From Mucidula mucida (Eukaryota > Basidiomycota > Agaricomycetes > Agaricales > Physalacriaceae): a DNA stretch of 64,000 bases. Below are positions 1 to 12,249 of this stretch, piece by piece (position 1 is the first letter of the stretch; every line of letters starts with the position of its first letter). The stretch covers positions 434,001-498,000 of the forward strand of contig JADNYV010000002.1 of NCBI GenBank assembly GCA_015501055.1. The letters run 5' to 3'. The notes under the pieces are model-generated. The model did no database searches and was not told the DNA's origin. It saw only the letters and a program-made list of their open reading frames with translations. Made by a program: the position numbers and the translations under genes.

Positions 1-180
1 GATACCCTTTCCTATTCATCTTAGTATGCAGTACATTTCATGATGACTGGACTAAGTATACACGGTATCTATCAGATGCGAGGTGTCAAGATGTAAGTAA
101 AATGCATTAAAGCGAAGAAAAACGCTAAATGAAGCAGTCCAAAATACAAAACAAGAAAAGGACAGTTGACTCGCAATCTT

Positions 181-3100
181 TCAAAGATCCACGAATCGCC
201 CAGCTATCAACGAACTTTTGAGCTTCTGCCAGTCGACGATGTTGTCGTGATCACAGCGCAGCTTCGGTCCAGAATGCACCACAAAGTCGAACTGATTCAA
301 CGCCCCTTGTTTTTGGGAACCGTCTTATAACCTTCACCATCTCGGCGCCCATCGAGAACAAAATGAGCGGAACATTATGAAGACCGTCCGCACCCTAGAG
401 CCGCCATTCAGTTACAAAGATGAAAGGATAAGGAATGACACACATCTGGCTCGCGCTTCGGCATAAAGGAAGCACCGACGACAACAACCTTCTTTCCCTC
501 GAGCAGCTTCATCGCGACAGGATTGTCCAACACCACTTCGGGACTATCCTCACCCCAGCTTAGATCCACCAATTGAGAAACAGAGCGTTCCTTGTAGACC
601 CCAGCGGGAAGAAGATATGGCCTCCAGTCAAGAAGCTTCTTCGTGGAATCGAGGATCCAATCAACGTGCACGCAGGGAATGCCAAGGGCCAGCGCGGTAA
701 GATACTTGGGCTTCTCGTTGGGTGCATTCGCGAGCAGGAACACGTTCCGAATGTTATCGGGCCCGGTCCACTTCGCTTTCCCCTTCTCGATGGACCACTC
801 ACTCTCACTGCGGAACGCTCCATTCCACCCAATCAGGTTGTCCCAGTTGTCGCACACCTTGGCGCCGAAGATGGCCAGCATATCCATTATCTTCTGCCGT
901 CCTTCGTCGTCGTTTGCGGACCAGGTGACGACGAAAGCGTACCCAGCGAGCAGCCCGGTCGGGTTCGCAGCGAGATCCTCGCGCGTCAAGCGACGGTCCT
1001 CCCAAAATTCCTTCACGCTCTTGGCAGCGACTCGTAGACAACTAAGAGGGACGGTCTCCGTCTTCTTCTCAACCCGGACGACAATATCGCCCGCCTCCGA
1101 GACGTGACTGTCCACTATAGTCGCCTGATCGACACACTGATTCGCTCTTTGAATCACCACATAGTCTCCAACCTCCAGTCTAAACGCGCGGACGTTGTCC
1201 AGCTCCACGTGGCTTTCGTTGCCATCGTCGTACTCGACGATTCCGCGCTTTGGGCCGATTATTGCGGTGAGTACGGCGTGGTAGAACATCTTATCGCCAT
1301 GCCACTGCGCGAGGACCGGAATGTCAGCCTGAACATGGAAGGAATCAGAGCTGACTCGTGCTGTGCTCCTTGACATCGATGGGCCAGGCTCTCTCTTGAC
1401 GGAGCCTGTTACAGAGGTGTCATCTTGGCGGTATATCGTGCTCGTTTGGGCTTGGATGGGCCAGCTTCACGAATGAGTACGGTAGCTTCTCTTTCCTGCT
1501 TCGTCGGAAGTACATCGCCCTCATCTTCGGCTTCTTCGTCTCCGCTGAGTACTTCCGTGTCTTGTCGCTTTTTTGGGCGCCTGGTACTCTTACGAGCAGT
1601 CGCGGGAGCTTTGCCTTTTCCTTTCGCGCTACGAGTGATTCGTCTGGTAGTACTTGGGGGAGGCATGTTGTCGATAGGAAGAGACGATGGAACCACTTCA
1701 TCTGGTGTCGCTTGGCGCTTCCGCTTGTTACCGACCATCGATACCTTCGGAGCAGAGACGGGCTGGACTACATCAGTTCACTGCCTTGTATGAACAAGAC
1801 GAAGTACCTTTGACAAAGGCTTGGGAGTAGTGCTATTGGGCTTCGATGCAGCTTTGGCCTTTGAATATACCTTCGCTGCTAGGGGAAGGTCATCTGAAGA
1901 GTCATCCTCTTCCTCCTCCTGTCTGCGAGCGAACGACCTCTCAGCCTTCTTCTTCTCCTTCTCCTCGAGCTCCAGGGAGTCGGGCGCAATATCTCTTGAA
2001 TCATCGTCTTCTGTAGAAGTCGACTGGTCAGCAGGCTTGGTAACCTTTGGGGGTGGAGGTGATGTCCGTTTCTGGACAGTAGAGGGCGGAGAAGGATCGA
2101 TGAAGGAACGTGAATCAGAATCTGGAACAATGTCCATGGAGTCATCGTTTATGTTCCGAGTGGCGGTGGCGGGGCGAGGAGGTGGGAGCATACGTCTAGG
2201 TTTTGAATACTCATCATCAAAGGAGGGCTGAGTTTCTTGATAATTGGATGGGCCAGGAAGACCGTGCAAGGGGCCAGTATCAATAGGCCCATTCCTCGCT
2301 CCACCTTTCGAGGCTGATGATTGAGAAGGAGGCACCGAGGTGATGTAATCCTCAGGTCGAAAGGTGGCGAGATTCAAACCTGGGATGTTCATCGGTCGCA
2401 GGCGCCTCTTGATGGAGTCGATGTCAGAACAAAGCACAACGGTGCGATGGATGGTACCATAGTAGGCGGGGTCAGTGACAGGTGGGCTTGGCTCTTCCGT
2501 GGGATCTTCAATAATCTGAGTACTTTCTGTGATTTGTGTTTGCTGAAAGTCGGGAGATTGAGTCCGAATTGGCAGTGGTAGGTCTTCCTGTGAAGGCCCG
2601 AAATCATAATCGTCAGGGAGCTCCAAATCCTCTTCCGCTGGGTCGTTGCGCATCATCCGGAAATCGTCACCATCGAGGTCAAGGTCAAGATCCTGCCGGG
2701 GTTGAGCACAAGGAAAGCCGTGACCAAGTTCCTCCTCTTCAGGCTCTCGGTCGTTCTCGTGTTCAGATTCGGCCTCCGATGCAGCGGGGGTGTCTTCGAC
2801 ATACACACGCTCCGGCTTGGCGTCGGTGTCAAACCCTTCTTCATCGGTGGAGGACTGTGACGAAGGATGATAGGGACGGGGCAAAGAGTCCTTGCGCTGT
2901 GAACCGGGACGCGACGCTGATGAATGAGCCACAGGGCGCACCATAGTGGGCGTCGTTGAAGGAGTAGAAAGTGGCGAACTTTTGAGCTAGAGTACAAAGG
3001 TATTAATACGTGATAACCATCAGAACTTTGACCAGCATACCTTTATGGGCGAATGATTTTCTGTCGCGTCCGGGGTAGTGTCCGCAATCACCGGCTGGTC

Positions 3101-3408
3101 AACCTGGGGCCCTTTGTCCATGTCGACATCTGCAGTGTTGATATTCTCCTTCTGGGAGCCATCGTTGAAGGCGTCAAAGTCGTTGTTGTTGTATTGACTC
3201 TGCGATTGCGACTGTGTTTCGACAAGTCCAAAGAACTGAATCTTTGGTGGAGGGATGATAGAGCTACGCGACGATTCGTCCGAGCCTTCGATGAGCTTCG
3301 ACTTGTTCCGATCCTGGAAAATGCTGTGTGCAGAGGGCAATTCGCTGAAGCATAACAGTCAGTAGGCAATCGAGGACAGCAATAAAGCGCGCACTTTGTG
3401 GTGTTCAT
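181..3408 (-). CDS. crb2: DNA-damage checkpoint mediator, Crb2/Rad9/53BP1 type (Tudor + BRCT)
   Basis: The C-terminal part (about 1376 down to 181) carries a Tudor-type module (VLAQWHGDKMFYHAVL, then IVEYDDGNESHVEL) followed by BRCT sequence with the GIPCVHVDWILDS core and a second BRCT starting at KLLEGKKVVVVGASF. This order is the one in Crb2/Rad9/53BP1, which bind modified nucleosomes at breaks and relay ATM/ATR signalling to effector kinases. The N-terminal half is disordered, acidic and rich in SQ/TQ sites (TQSQSQSQ, TQSPDFQQTQ), the usual PIKK targets. The start is at 3408: a 14-base first exon, a 50-base intron with a TACTGAC branch site, then reading into NELPSAHSIFQDR. The stop TGA is at 181. 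The reading frame changes near 1411 without a good intron, and the join near 340-300 is uncertain. Product assignment is confident from domain order; exact exons are not. Confidence 0.82.
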
Positions 3409-3924
3409 CTTCTAATTGGGTGTGCGTATGCGACTATATCGACCTGTGTCCGCGTCAATCGAGTTTGAAGAGAGCGCGGATACGACTGCACATCTATTGG
3501 CACGCTAACGATCGTCGTATGTCAAGTGCTGAAGAAATAGAGCAAAATGGCAGCAGGAATGGCGGAAGATGTGACGGAAAGCGAGCACAGCGGGTTGGTG
3601 GGGTGAGAGGAAGGTTAAGACGGGGACCTTGAGGGATTTGAAATTCTGTATTGATGGACACGTGATTGATTGGCTAGACGCGACCTCAGCAGTAGCAAGA
3701 GTCCGAAAAGAACAATGCCATAAGCTGCAATAAGATGATATCTATATCCGCAGTGGCAACGAGACGTGGTTTTGTGCTAAATCCAAGTGGAAGGACACGT
3801 CCCCGGCAAGTGCCGAGACGCGTCGAGCTTGGGTTGGTCAAACACGCGCAAACGCAACTTGCTCTTGACTGTCACTCTCTTGTTACACTGCGCTGGACGT
3901 TGTGCTCGCAACCGCTCCGTGTTC
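3409..3924. other. Divergent intergenic region, no gene seen
   Basis: About 515 bases lie between the divergently transcribed checkpoint mediator and the membrane-protein gene. Short open frames here do not resemble protein families. The stretch presumably holds both promoters, but I see no clear TATA box or repeated element. Confidence 0.5.
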
Positions 3925-5837
3925 ATGTCTCGCAAAGAGCCAACTCGCTCGTCTCTCCATAAACCTACTCCAACGCGCTTCGTCCTTGCCAAAACAGATA
4001 GCAAACCTCGCCTAGTCAAAATGTATCGCAAACCGCTACAAGAAAACTTTGTCGCCCAAGACGCAGAGGAATCCAGCGAATCGACACACAAGGCGGCCAA
4101 GACTTCTGCCACCATCAAACATCACACAAAAATGTAGACTCGGAGGTCACCAATATTCCCAATCCTACCCCCGATACCGGTATCTCTGTTGGATACAATC
4201 CTGGACATACATTTTCCATTATCTCTGTCACACCGACCGCGCCCAAAAAATCATCTACATTCTCTCCTCTCCCTTCGCTCCTCGCACAGCCGCCTAGCAT
4301 AACCGCTACACTTGTTACCTCGCAAACGTCTTTTCCGCCTGAAGCCTCTACAGTCAATAGCCCCTCTCCAATGACCCACGCAGTGGACAACGCGTCTCCC
4401 AAGGATTCATCGCCTAATCATACACAAGGTCCAAAGTTTCCTGTTGTTGCTATTGCTCTTCTTGCCGTTGGCTCCGCTCTGGTCCTTATTGGAGTATTCA
4501 TTGCGATCAAAGCCTGTTTACGACCTACTCGTCGTGTCCGTCCTAAACCCTCGCTTCCGATCCTCGACGATGGCTACAGAGACCGAAATTTCGAAGTAAA
4601 GGAAAAGGACTCTCCTCTCTTCGGTGGCAAGGAACGTTTCTCTTCTCAGACTGGCGGTCTCTGGGCATGGGCTAATCAACCTCCATCTCAATCCTTTGTC
4701 GAACCTATGCAGCCCGCTGCACACACCAAGAATACCCACCCAGACGATACCATACCGCAGTATAATTTTCCCTCGTCACAATCTACTTGGCAGCCTATCC
4801 CTAGCTATGACTCTCAATCGCATCTACTCTCCTCCCATCCAGTGTCATCGCAAAGTGTGCCAGTCCTCCCCGTGTCGCATCAACCGCCCAGGAATCAGAA
4901 CGCGTTAGCGCGTACTGTCAGTCGTTTTTCAGTTGCATCCTTATCGTTATACCCTACGTCACCCATCAGTGCTCAGGATATCGGAGTCGCTATCAGTAGC
5001 AAAGCGTTTACCGCTGATGGTCATCCCATTTTGAAAAAGGCTGCCTTGCGGAGGAGCAAAAGCGAAGACGATAAGATGGAGCTGGCATACGATGGTGCTT
5101 CTGTGACATCTCCCAAGATTGTACAATCCCCTGTCGTTCCGGCGACATCAGGACGAACACGAATCAAGTCGTCATACTATACCCCAGGGTCGTATCCACG
5201 CATCTCCACAATTCCATCTTCCACGTCCTCCAAGATACGGGCTGACGCTCCGTATGATGTTTATCCCTTCCCACCCATGCCCAAATCAGATTCACGACGA
5301 GAACATGACAAGTCTCTAACTTCCGCGTTGGAATTGACGTCACCATCTCTTGACAAACACCGTATTCCTCCGTCGCCACAGCCTACGTTGTATCCAGACG
5401 ATTCGATGAGTGTGGTGGCAGCGAAACGTGCGAGCAAGCGGATTACAGCAAGGAAATCAAAGTCCACTGATGAGTCGGGACATGTTTTGCCAGCTGCGAG
5501 TTTGGACACGGGAACAGCATTGGGAAGTTTGATGTTGAACATGGATTTTGGAGCCACGAATAGGTCATTGGCAACCCTGGCTGGAAAGCTCGGAGAAAAC
5601 ATTTCAACTTATGGAGAACCTTTGGGCTCCTCTGCGACGCTCGCGGTTAACCAATCTAAGGGAAAGGCGCTGGATAGGCCACCCAGAGTACCATCACCTC
5701 CGCCACTGCCCTCTCTTACGCAGATGGGACTGGAACATTCGGACCCGGTGGGATTTGCAGATTATCGCAGCCCAACGTACAGCATTTGCGGATTGTACGA
5801 GGACGAGAGAAAGAGTAGAACAAGTTATTATCCTTAG
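3925..5837 (+). CDS. Single-pass membrane protein with Ser/Thr/Pro-rich flanks
   Basis: I do not recognise a named family. The frame from 4134 to 5837 encodes a Ser/Thr/Pro-rich segment, one clear transmembrane helix (FPVVAIALLAVGSALVLIGV, about 4437-4500), a basic stop-transfer stretch (RPTRRVRPKP) and a roughly 430-residue polar cytoplasmic-looking tail with many Ser-Pro sites. The layout recalls fungal cell-surface sensors with a mucin-like ectodomain, but no Cys-rich WSC domain and no signal peptide are visible. Upstream, another frame from ATG 3925 (MSRKEPTRSSLHKP) looks coding and would join in frame if the A run at 4128-4132 were one base longer. Without that, the start would be ATG 4371, just before the helix. 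The start is therefore uncertain; the tail is firm. Confidence 0.6.
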
Positions 5838-6145
5838 ATACAGTAATGTAACATAATTTCGGAGACTATAGAGCTTTCAAACAGTTTCCAGAGTGGATCT
5901 GATGATGTTTGTGGCGACGCAAATAGAGCAGTGCTGATGATTTGTTCCGCAGTAAGTGCCAAGCAACAGGAAAGGGGCCCCACTTCCATTTATATTTGGC
6001 CGTCAGCAAGTTGTGATTTGCCCTTTCTCCCTTGGAATCGGCCTTTCGTTCTTCTCAAAACTGCGCTCACTGTTCTCGACGTGCTCGACGACGCCGACGC
6101 TGTGCAGCCCTTTTGTACCCATCTAAACCGCGTTTATTTACCATA

Positions 6146-7640
6146 ATGTCCCAACACTCTAATGCCCATCTCAACATGGACGGCGACTCCAAGCACGACG
6201 TTGACGCGGACGATCTGGCGTTGGCCAGCGATGTCACGACGGCCCCGGCCGTTCCCTCACTATGGGGCGTGCCGCTCAAATATATCTCGTGCGTCGTCCT
6301 CTTCTCCTTTTTTTTCCCTCGCTCACGCCGCCTCGCGCAGTCTGGTTACGCTGGCCGTCCAGAACTCTGCGTTAACGATCATAATGCATTATTCTAGAGT
6401 GTCGACACCGCCGTCGCGGGCGTATTCTGCGGCGACGGCGGTCCTTATGAACGAAATCCTCAAGGGCTTCATCTCGCTCGTCTTCGCGTTTTCGCGCATC
6501 GACGCCTCGCCCCCGCTTGCTATTCCCTTCTCGTTTTCACCAGAGACATCACAGTCTGCAGGGAATTGCCGCGCTTCGTCGCTTTTACTGCGCGTCAAGA
6601 AGCTGTGTCGAGAAGTGTTTAGTCCCGATTGCTGGAAGCTTTCCATCCCTGCTATCCTCTATGGTACGAGACCCGTCTATTCACACGTACTTTTCTAACA
6701 GTAATCTAGTTATACAAAATAATTTGCAGTACGTTGCCGCATCAAATTTGGAGGCCGCGACGTTCCAAGTCAGCTACCAGATGAAAATCCTGACCACGGC
6801 GGCATTCTCGGTGCTCCTGCTGCGCAAGCGGCTGCTCTCGACCCAATGGATCGCGCTTCTCTTCCTCGCCATCGGCGTCGGCGTGGTTCAGATTCAATCG
6901 GGTTGCGCCAAAACGGCGACAGTACTTCTCCCAACGCCCATACTCTTAATGCCACCAAAGGCTTTTTGGCTGTTGTCGCCGCGTGCTTTACCTCCGGTCT
7001 CGCTGGCGTTTACTTTGAGATGGTCCTCAAGAACTCTCCCGGAGATCTCTGGGTCCGGAACGTGCAATTGTCCCTATTCAGCCTCATTCCCTGCATTGCT
7101 CCGATCCTCATGACCCAGCAAGCCAATACCCAAGGAGGTATCGCAGGCTGGATGGCTGCCTTCTTCCACGACTTTGGACCATGGGCCTGGGCGACAGTTT
7201 GCGTACAGGTCTTTGGCGGTTTGGTCACGGCCATGGTCATTAAATACTCGGACAACATCCTTAAAGGATTCGCTACGAGTTTGAGCATCGTCATCTCCTT
7301 CCTGGCGTCGGTCGCGCTGTTTGACTTCCGCATCACGTTCACTTTTGTGTTGGGATCGGCCATTGTGCTGAACGCGACGTGGTTGTACAACCAGCAGCCA
7401 CGGAGAATCGGGTTGGGCGGTCAACGCGATAACAAGACGTGGAACTCGATTGGATGGCCGGTTAACGAGAAACGTTCTGGTCTCGCGTATCGGTCCCCGT
7501 CGACTGTGCCCATGCTCGGCTCCGGCCTGTCATCATCCACGACATCAAGAACTTCTTCGTTCGTATCATTGTCCGCTGTGACAACCAACGCGCTTCCACT
7601 GGTGCCGGAATCGGACATGTTCACCAAGGAGAAGTTATGA
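6146..7640 (+). CDS. Nucleotide-sugar transporter, SLC35A (UDP-galactose/UDP-GlcNAc) type
   Basis: A multi-spanning Golgi or ER carrier that would exchange a UDP-sugar for UMP and feed glycosylation. Diagnostic stretches are [19 protein letters not shown], the [20 protein letters not shown] and [19 protein letters not shown] signature, and FKG-type helix 10 sequence ([18 protein letters not shown]). At least nine hydrophobic helices are present, with a polar C-terminal tail. The start is ATG 6146 ([14 protein letters not shown]). Introns are at about 6294-6345 (ends CGCGCAG) and 6664-6710. The frame breaks after VQIQSGCAK at the A run 6910-6913; one extra A joins it to NGDSTSPN and the remainder of the family sequence. 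Which UDP-sugar it carries cannot be read from sequence. Confidence 0.85.
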
Positions 7641-8035
7641 TGATGATCCAATCTAATTCTATACTTACGGTAGAGCCCTCAAGCCGTCTTTTTTGGTTTC
7701 TCTGGCTTTTGGACGTAGTTTTGTTCTTTCATACCCAGGACCCTTCTTATCTATAACGAACTTTATACCCTACACTACTTCTTGTAATGGCGGACAGACA
7801 GTCTAGGGTGCGACGAACCAGAGATTGCACGAAGAATACAAATTGAATACCAATTTGGCGTACCTCTTGTCTTTCAGCGGAGAGGAGGACCGTGCGGATC
7901 GACTGAATGTACGTTGTGCGGCGCACATGGTGTATTATTAGTTGCAGAACCATGAACACGAGTGGGGATTGAGAATACGCGAAGCTAAACGATACATTAA
8001 GGAAAGCCCGTCGAACGTGAAATGCGCATGACAAT
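7641..8035. other. Convergent 3' intergenic region, no gene seen
   Basis: About 395 bases lie between the 3' ends of the transporter (+) and the coiled-coil protein (-). A 99-residue minus-strand open frame (7747-8046) has no family resemblance. The stretch probably holds the two terminators and 3' UTRs. Confidence 0.5.
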
Positions 8036-9952
8036 TCATAAATCATCGCCGACCTCCTCGTTTCTTACCCTTTCCTCTCTGCGAGGAGGGGTAGGTACGG
8101 GCGCAGGGGGAACAACAGGCGGAAGCACAGGACTACTGCCGGCCAGTAGGAAGAATACTTGGACGTGAGCTCCTCCTTGGATCGCCTCACTCGCGTCGGG
8201 GGCGTAGTAAGTCCAGACTCGCCGGACATCCCTGAAGACGTCGAATCATCTGCATCCTCCCCTGCTTGGCGCCTCAACTCAGAACTTGGAATAACAGGAG
8301 TAGACGCAGAAGAGGCTCCTGCTAGGCCTCCCGGCATGCCTGAAGAACTGGGAAGCGGACCAGGATTGGCCCCTGGCGTAAATCCAGAGACAACAAAGCC
8401 CGGCGGAAGGCCACTGATCACTGGCACTTGAGGCGAAGGCGGAGGGAGAGGGGTCGGTCGGAGAGCATCCGCTGCACTGAGTAGATGGCTCGCAGTGGCT
8501 TCTTGATGCTCCGGCGGATCAGGAGGACTATTCGAAGCAGAGCGCGACTAGGAATCAAGGTTAATTTCCCAGCTCACACGACCAGAAGCATGAAAAAAAA
8601 CTTACGGGTCCTTGAACAGTGACAGTGTAGTTATCATTACTTTCGTCGTCGTCATCATCAGAGTCAGAGTCTTCCGGAGAGAGCGTCTTGCGCGTGGGCG
8701 AATCTGGATCGAAACCAGCGTCTCTTGAGGATATGGGCATGTTCAGAGTCGTATACGAGGGATAATGGCGGGGTACTTGTGGCATCGGGACTGGGGTAGG
8801 CATCGCGTCTGGGGCGCGCCGTGAGTGACTGGTACCAGGCCTGCTGGTACTGGCACTCGCACGATTATGAAGAATGTCGAATTGTGAAATGGAGGCAGAG
8901 CTTCCCGTTTCCGAGTCGCGTCGCGATCGCGATCGGCTGGGAGGTGGTACATTTAATATTGGCTCGTTGGCGTCCTCTTGAATGGTGGAGAGTTGAACGG
9001 CGGGAGCAGGCGCTGGCACGGGAACGGGAAAATTGGCTGGTGGTTGAGTGTCAAAAATGGGAACTGGGGGCGCAGGAAGTGGAGAAGGCTGAGTATAGAC
9101 AGGTTGTGGTGGTGGTGGGGGCGAGGGCGCGTGAACACTGGGCTCGGGCATCGCGACACGTTCCGGACTCTGCTGTCGCGGCGATGGGGCCTCATCGGCG
9201 TACAAGTCATCATCATCGTCGTCGTCTTCTTCTTCTTGTTCTTCACGGGCGCGCTCTGTGTTATCAACATGAATGCTCTCCGCAGCTCTCGCGCGACTGA
9301 GACCCTCCAAAATGCCCTGGCGTCTGCCCGCCTCCCTTGCAATAACAACCTCGCGCTCTGCTTGCATCTGCACGGCCAAGGCTTTAGCGTCGCGCGCCTC
9401 GTCCTCGGCGCCGTTCCGTTGCTGCTCCAAAAGTTGTATCAGTGCGTGAGCATGGGCTAGGTCCCGACGAGCGCGATCCAGTCCGTCCATATATCCTCTA
9501 TTCCGACGTCAATTTTAGTCAAAAAAAGGCGCCGCATACATAACACGCACTGCAGCTGGGCCTTCCATTTTGCCGCCTCTTGCACAGCGGCAGTCTTTTG
9601 CGCATGCAGCACATGGAACCGCTTGACGACCTCCTTCACGTCCTCTTTGGCAATGTCAGCCCGTGTTCGTTCCCGCTCCAATTGACTCCGCAAATCTAGG
9701 ATTTCTCGGTCTTTCTCGTGTATGATCTCCACGGCTTGGAGCACGATATGCCCTTTCGACGACTTGGATGTCCGCTTGGAGCTTCCACTGCGCATCGACA
9801 TGTCTCCAACACTGGCCATCTTCTCCACTCGCGGTGGGATTGGCAGTGGTGGCTCATTGTCCAACCCCGTCGAGCTAGCTGCAAACTACGCAGGTCTAAT
9901 CGGATACGTTGTTCGTGTAAAATAAGCACCTACCGACATCGTCGATGTTCAT
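8036..9952 (-). CDS. Coiled-coil protein with acidic and proline-rich low-complexity regions
   Basis: No family recognised. Exon 1 starts at ATG 9952 (MNIDDV) and is followed by a GTAGGTG..TTTGCAG intron that joins into ASSTGLDNEPPLPIPPRVEK. Residues about 50-200 form a long predicted coiled coil (heptad-like EKDREILDLRSQLERERTR, then RARRDLAHAHALIQLLEQQR). After this come an acidic run (EEEDDDDDDDLYADE), a Pro-rich segment (SPPPPPQPVYTQPSPLP), Ser/Arg-rich sequence and a second acidic block (SDSDDDDDES). The last exon is ambiguous: one frame stops at 8065, while a splice to EERVRNEEVGDDL stops at 8036. The composition suggests a scaffold or polarity-type protein, which is only a guess. Confidence 0.6.
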
Positions 9953-10112
9953 CAAGAAACTGTGCACGAGGCGGCGGAAATGAAGAACCATCAGGATGTC
10001 ACAGTACGTAAACACAGACATTTGTTGATGCTTTCCACAGTAAGCAAATGAATTGAATGGTAAACGGATACAAGTGGTTGAAAGATCTCTACAATACACT
10101 ACAACAATCGAA

Positions 10113-12103
10113 TCAAGCAAAGAGCCTCTTGGTGTAACTGAGAAGAAAAATCAGGACCAGAACCAACAAAGGAACAAGATAGACTCACGAGTTCAAACCG
10201 TGCACGCCACCTTCCATCTGCGCACTGGCAGTCCGGAGCTCAAATCGCACCTTACCCGCCTTGACATTGTCCTGCAGCTCAGAAACACTCCTGACACCGA
10301 TGTCCTGGAAGGAGTGCTGCACTCCCACGTAGAGATAAGGCAAAAACGCCTTGACGCTTCCCTTATCCTGCACATCACCACTGACACCCTGGGCGACCTT
10401 GACGGCGCTGCTCTCCGAAAAGTATCGAGAAGTAGCAGCATTCTCCAACGTCGATGATTTCTTGGGCGTCGGATACTTGCTCGAGCTCGACGCGGATGCG
10501 TTGTTGACCTTGTTCTGGTCCCCGGCAGTGGGCTTTCCTTGTTCCATCGCCTCCAAGCTTCCCATACCTCTGTACGCCTTGACACGTTTTCCTTCATGAT
10601 AAAAGTATTCACCAGGCGCTTCCTCCGTGCCGGCCAACAGTCCACCCATCATCACAGCACCAGCCCCAAGAGCTAATGCCTTTACAATGTGGCCCACATT
10701 GCCGACACCGCCATCAGCAATGACGGGAACACCAAACTTGTTCGAGAACTCGGCAACAGCGAACACAGCAGTGCTTGAGGACGTCCAACAGCCATGACCT
10801 CCTGGGTTATACAGATCGACCCAGAACCCATGCCAACGCGTAAAGCGTCAGCGCCAGCAGCAATGAGCGATGCGGCCTGTTCGCGCGTAACAACATTGCC
10901 GGCGATCACCTCAAGCTTGGGATATGTAGTCTTGATGTATTGAATCATGTCAATCTGAAATATGGAATTTCCTTGCGACGAGTCGAGGACAACAATGTCC
11001 AAGCCAGCCTCAGCGAGAAGGGCAAGACGTTGCCTATCCGATGGTCGTGTGCCAACGGCGGCGGCAGCATAGAGCTGCTTCGTGACGGGATCTTTCGATG
11101 CCAATGGGTAGGACTGATTCTTGAGAAGATCAGAACGGGCGAGGAGGGACACTAAGCGACCTTGAGAGTCGACAATGGGAAGTTTTCCCTTTTTCGAGTC
11201 GCGAAGGATGTCGTTCGCCTCCATCAATGTGATTCCCTGGGCCGCAGTGACGAGGTCGGTCGTCATAACCTCGGAGAGAGGCGTAGCTGTATCGCGGAAC
11301 TGGACGTCGCGTGAAGTAACGATGCCGACAAGCTTGCCACCGAGTGCACCGGAATCTGAATAAGTCTAGTAAGAATAGGCCGCGAAAAGAGAGCAATGAG
11401 AAATCAGATAGATTATAAAAGGTTTCCGCAAACCACGCATCGTTAGACGCGTTCAAACTCGGAAGAACGAAGGTTATAATGATTGTGTTTCATCATGAAC
11501 GGATGGGTACTACGACAGAGGGACTCACCGGTGATTGGAATACCGCAGAAGCCGAGTCTCGCCTTAATGTCGAGCACGTCCTCAACGATGTTCGTGGGCG
11601 CCAGCACGACAGGTTCAGTGATGAAGCCGTTTTCATGTCGTTTGACAGCGCGGACCATAGCCGCCTGCGACTCGGGGGACTGATTGTGGTGGATGACGCC
11701 GATACCCCCCAACAACTACGCCGGCTGAATCAGCGCTGGCATACAGCCTACGACTGACGCTGACTCACCGCCATGGCGATGGCCATCTCGCCCTCGGTGA
11801 CGGTGTCCATGGGACTGCTCATGAACGGTGTCTTGAGGGTGACATTGCGGGTGACGCGGCTCTCGGTGAACACTGCAGCCGCAGCAAAGTCGATTTTCCC
11901 TGGCAGGAGACTGCAAGAAAAACGAGTCAGTTTTTTTCATCTCAGGCCTGAGATAATCCATACAGAAAATCATTATAAGTGAGTCCCCCATGGACTTGGG
12001 AGTCCATAAGATCGGTTACGGAGAGCCCATCTGAGCGGGAGTATGTCTTGAGATGCTCAAGAGCAGAAGATGCGTCGAGAAAAGAGGTGGTCTGGGCGGG
12101 CAT
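10113..12103 (-). CDS. IMPDH: Inosine-5'-monophosphate dehydrogenase
   Basis: Oxidises IMP to XMP with NAD+, the rate-limiting step of guanine nucleotide synthesis, in the cytosol. The (beta/alpha)8 barrel is split by a CBS-pair region ([38 protein letters not shown]). Hallmarks visible are [35 protein letters not shown], the catalytic Cys loop [22 protein letters not shown], and the flap region [10 protein letters not shown]. The start is ATG 12103 ([15 protein letters not shown]), preceded by no better in-frame ATG. The last intron (10126-10193) leads to YTKRLFA and a TGA at 10113, as in fungal enzymes. One base is missing at about 10772: after VGRPQA the expected TAVFAVAEF is one frame off. 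Length (about 530 residues) is normal otherwise. Confidence 0.95.
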
Positions 12104-12249
12104 GTGGGCGGGAGTGCCAGACCTCAATCACCGAAAATTTGCTGCTTATATATCGGCAACTGCCGATCCTGACTAGTCGACGCTTAGAGTACACAAAATC
12201 AATATACATTCTTTCAAGATGTTCTTAGATACGACGGTATTCAAGAAAC

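Noticed and set aside
573..1107. Two 154-codon plus-strand open frames
   Set aside because: They run antisense through the Tudor/BRCT exons of the checkpoint gene, which has clear homology in its own frame; the plus frames have no recognisable content.
7010..7424. Minus-strand open frames of 116-126 codons
   Set aside because: Shadows of the transporter's coding frame, which carries the family motifs.
10113..12103. IMPDH as a pseudogene because of its frame break
   Set aside because: All catalytic and structural motifs are preserved on both sides and the break is a single base in a short run, so a sequence error is more likely than decay.
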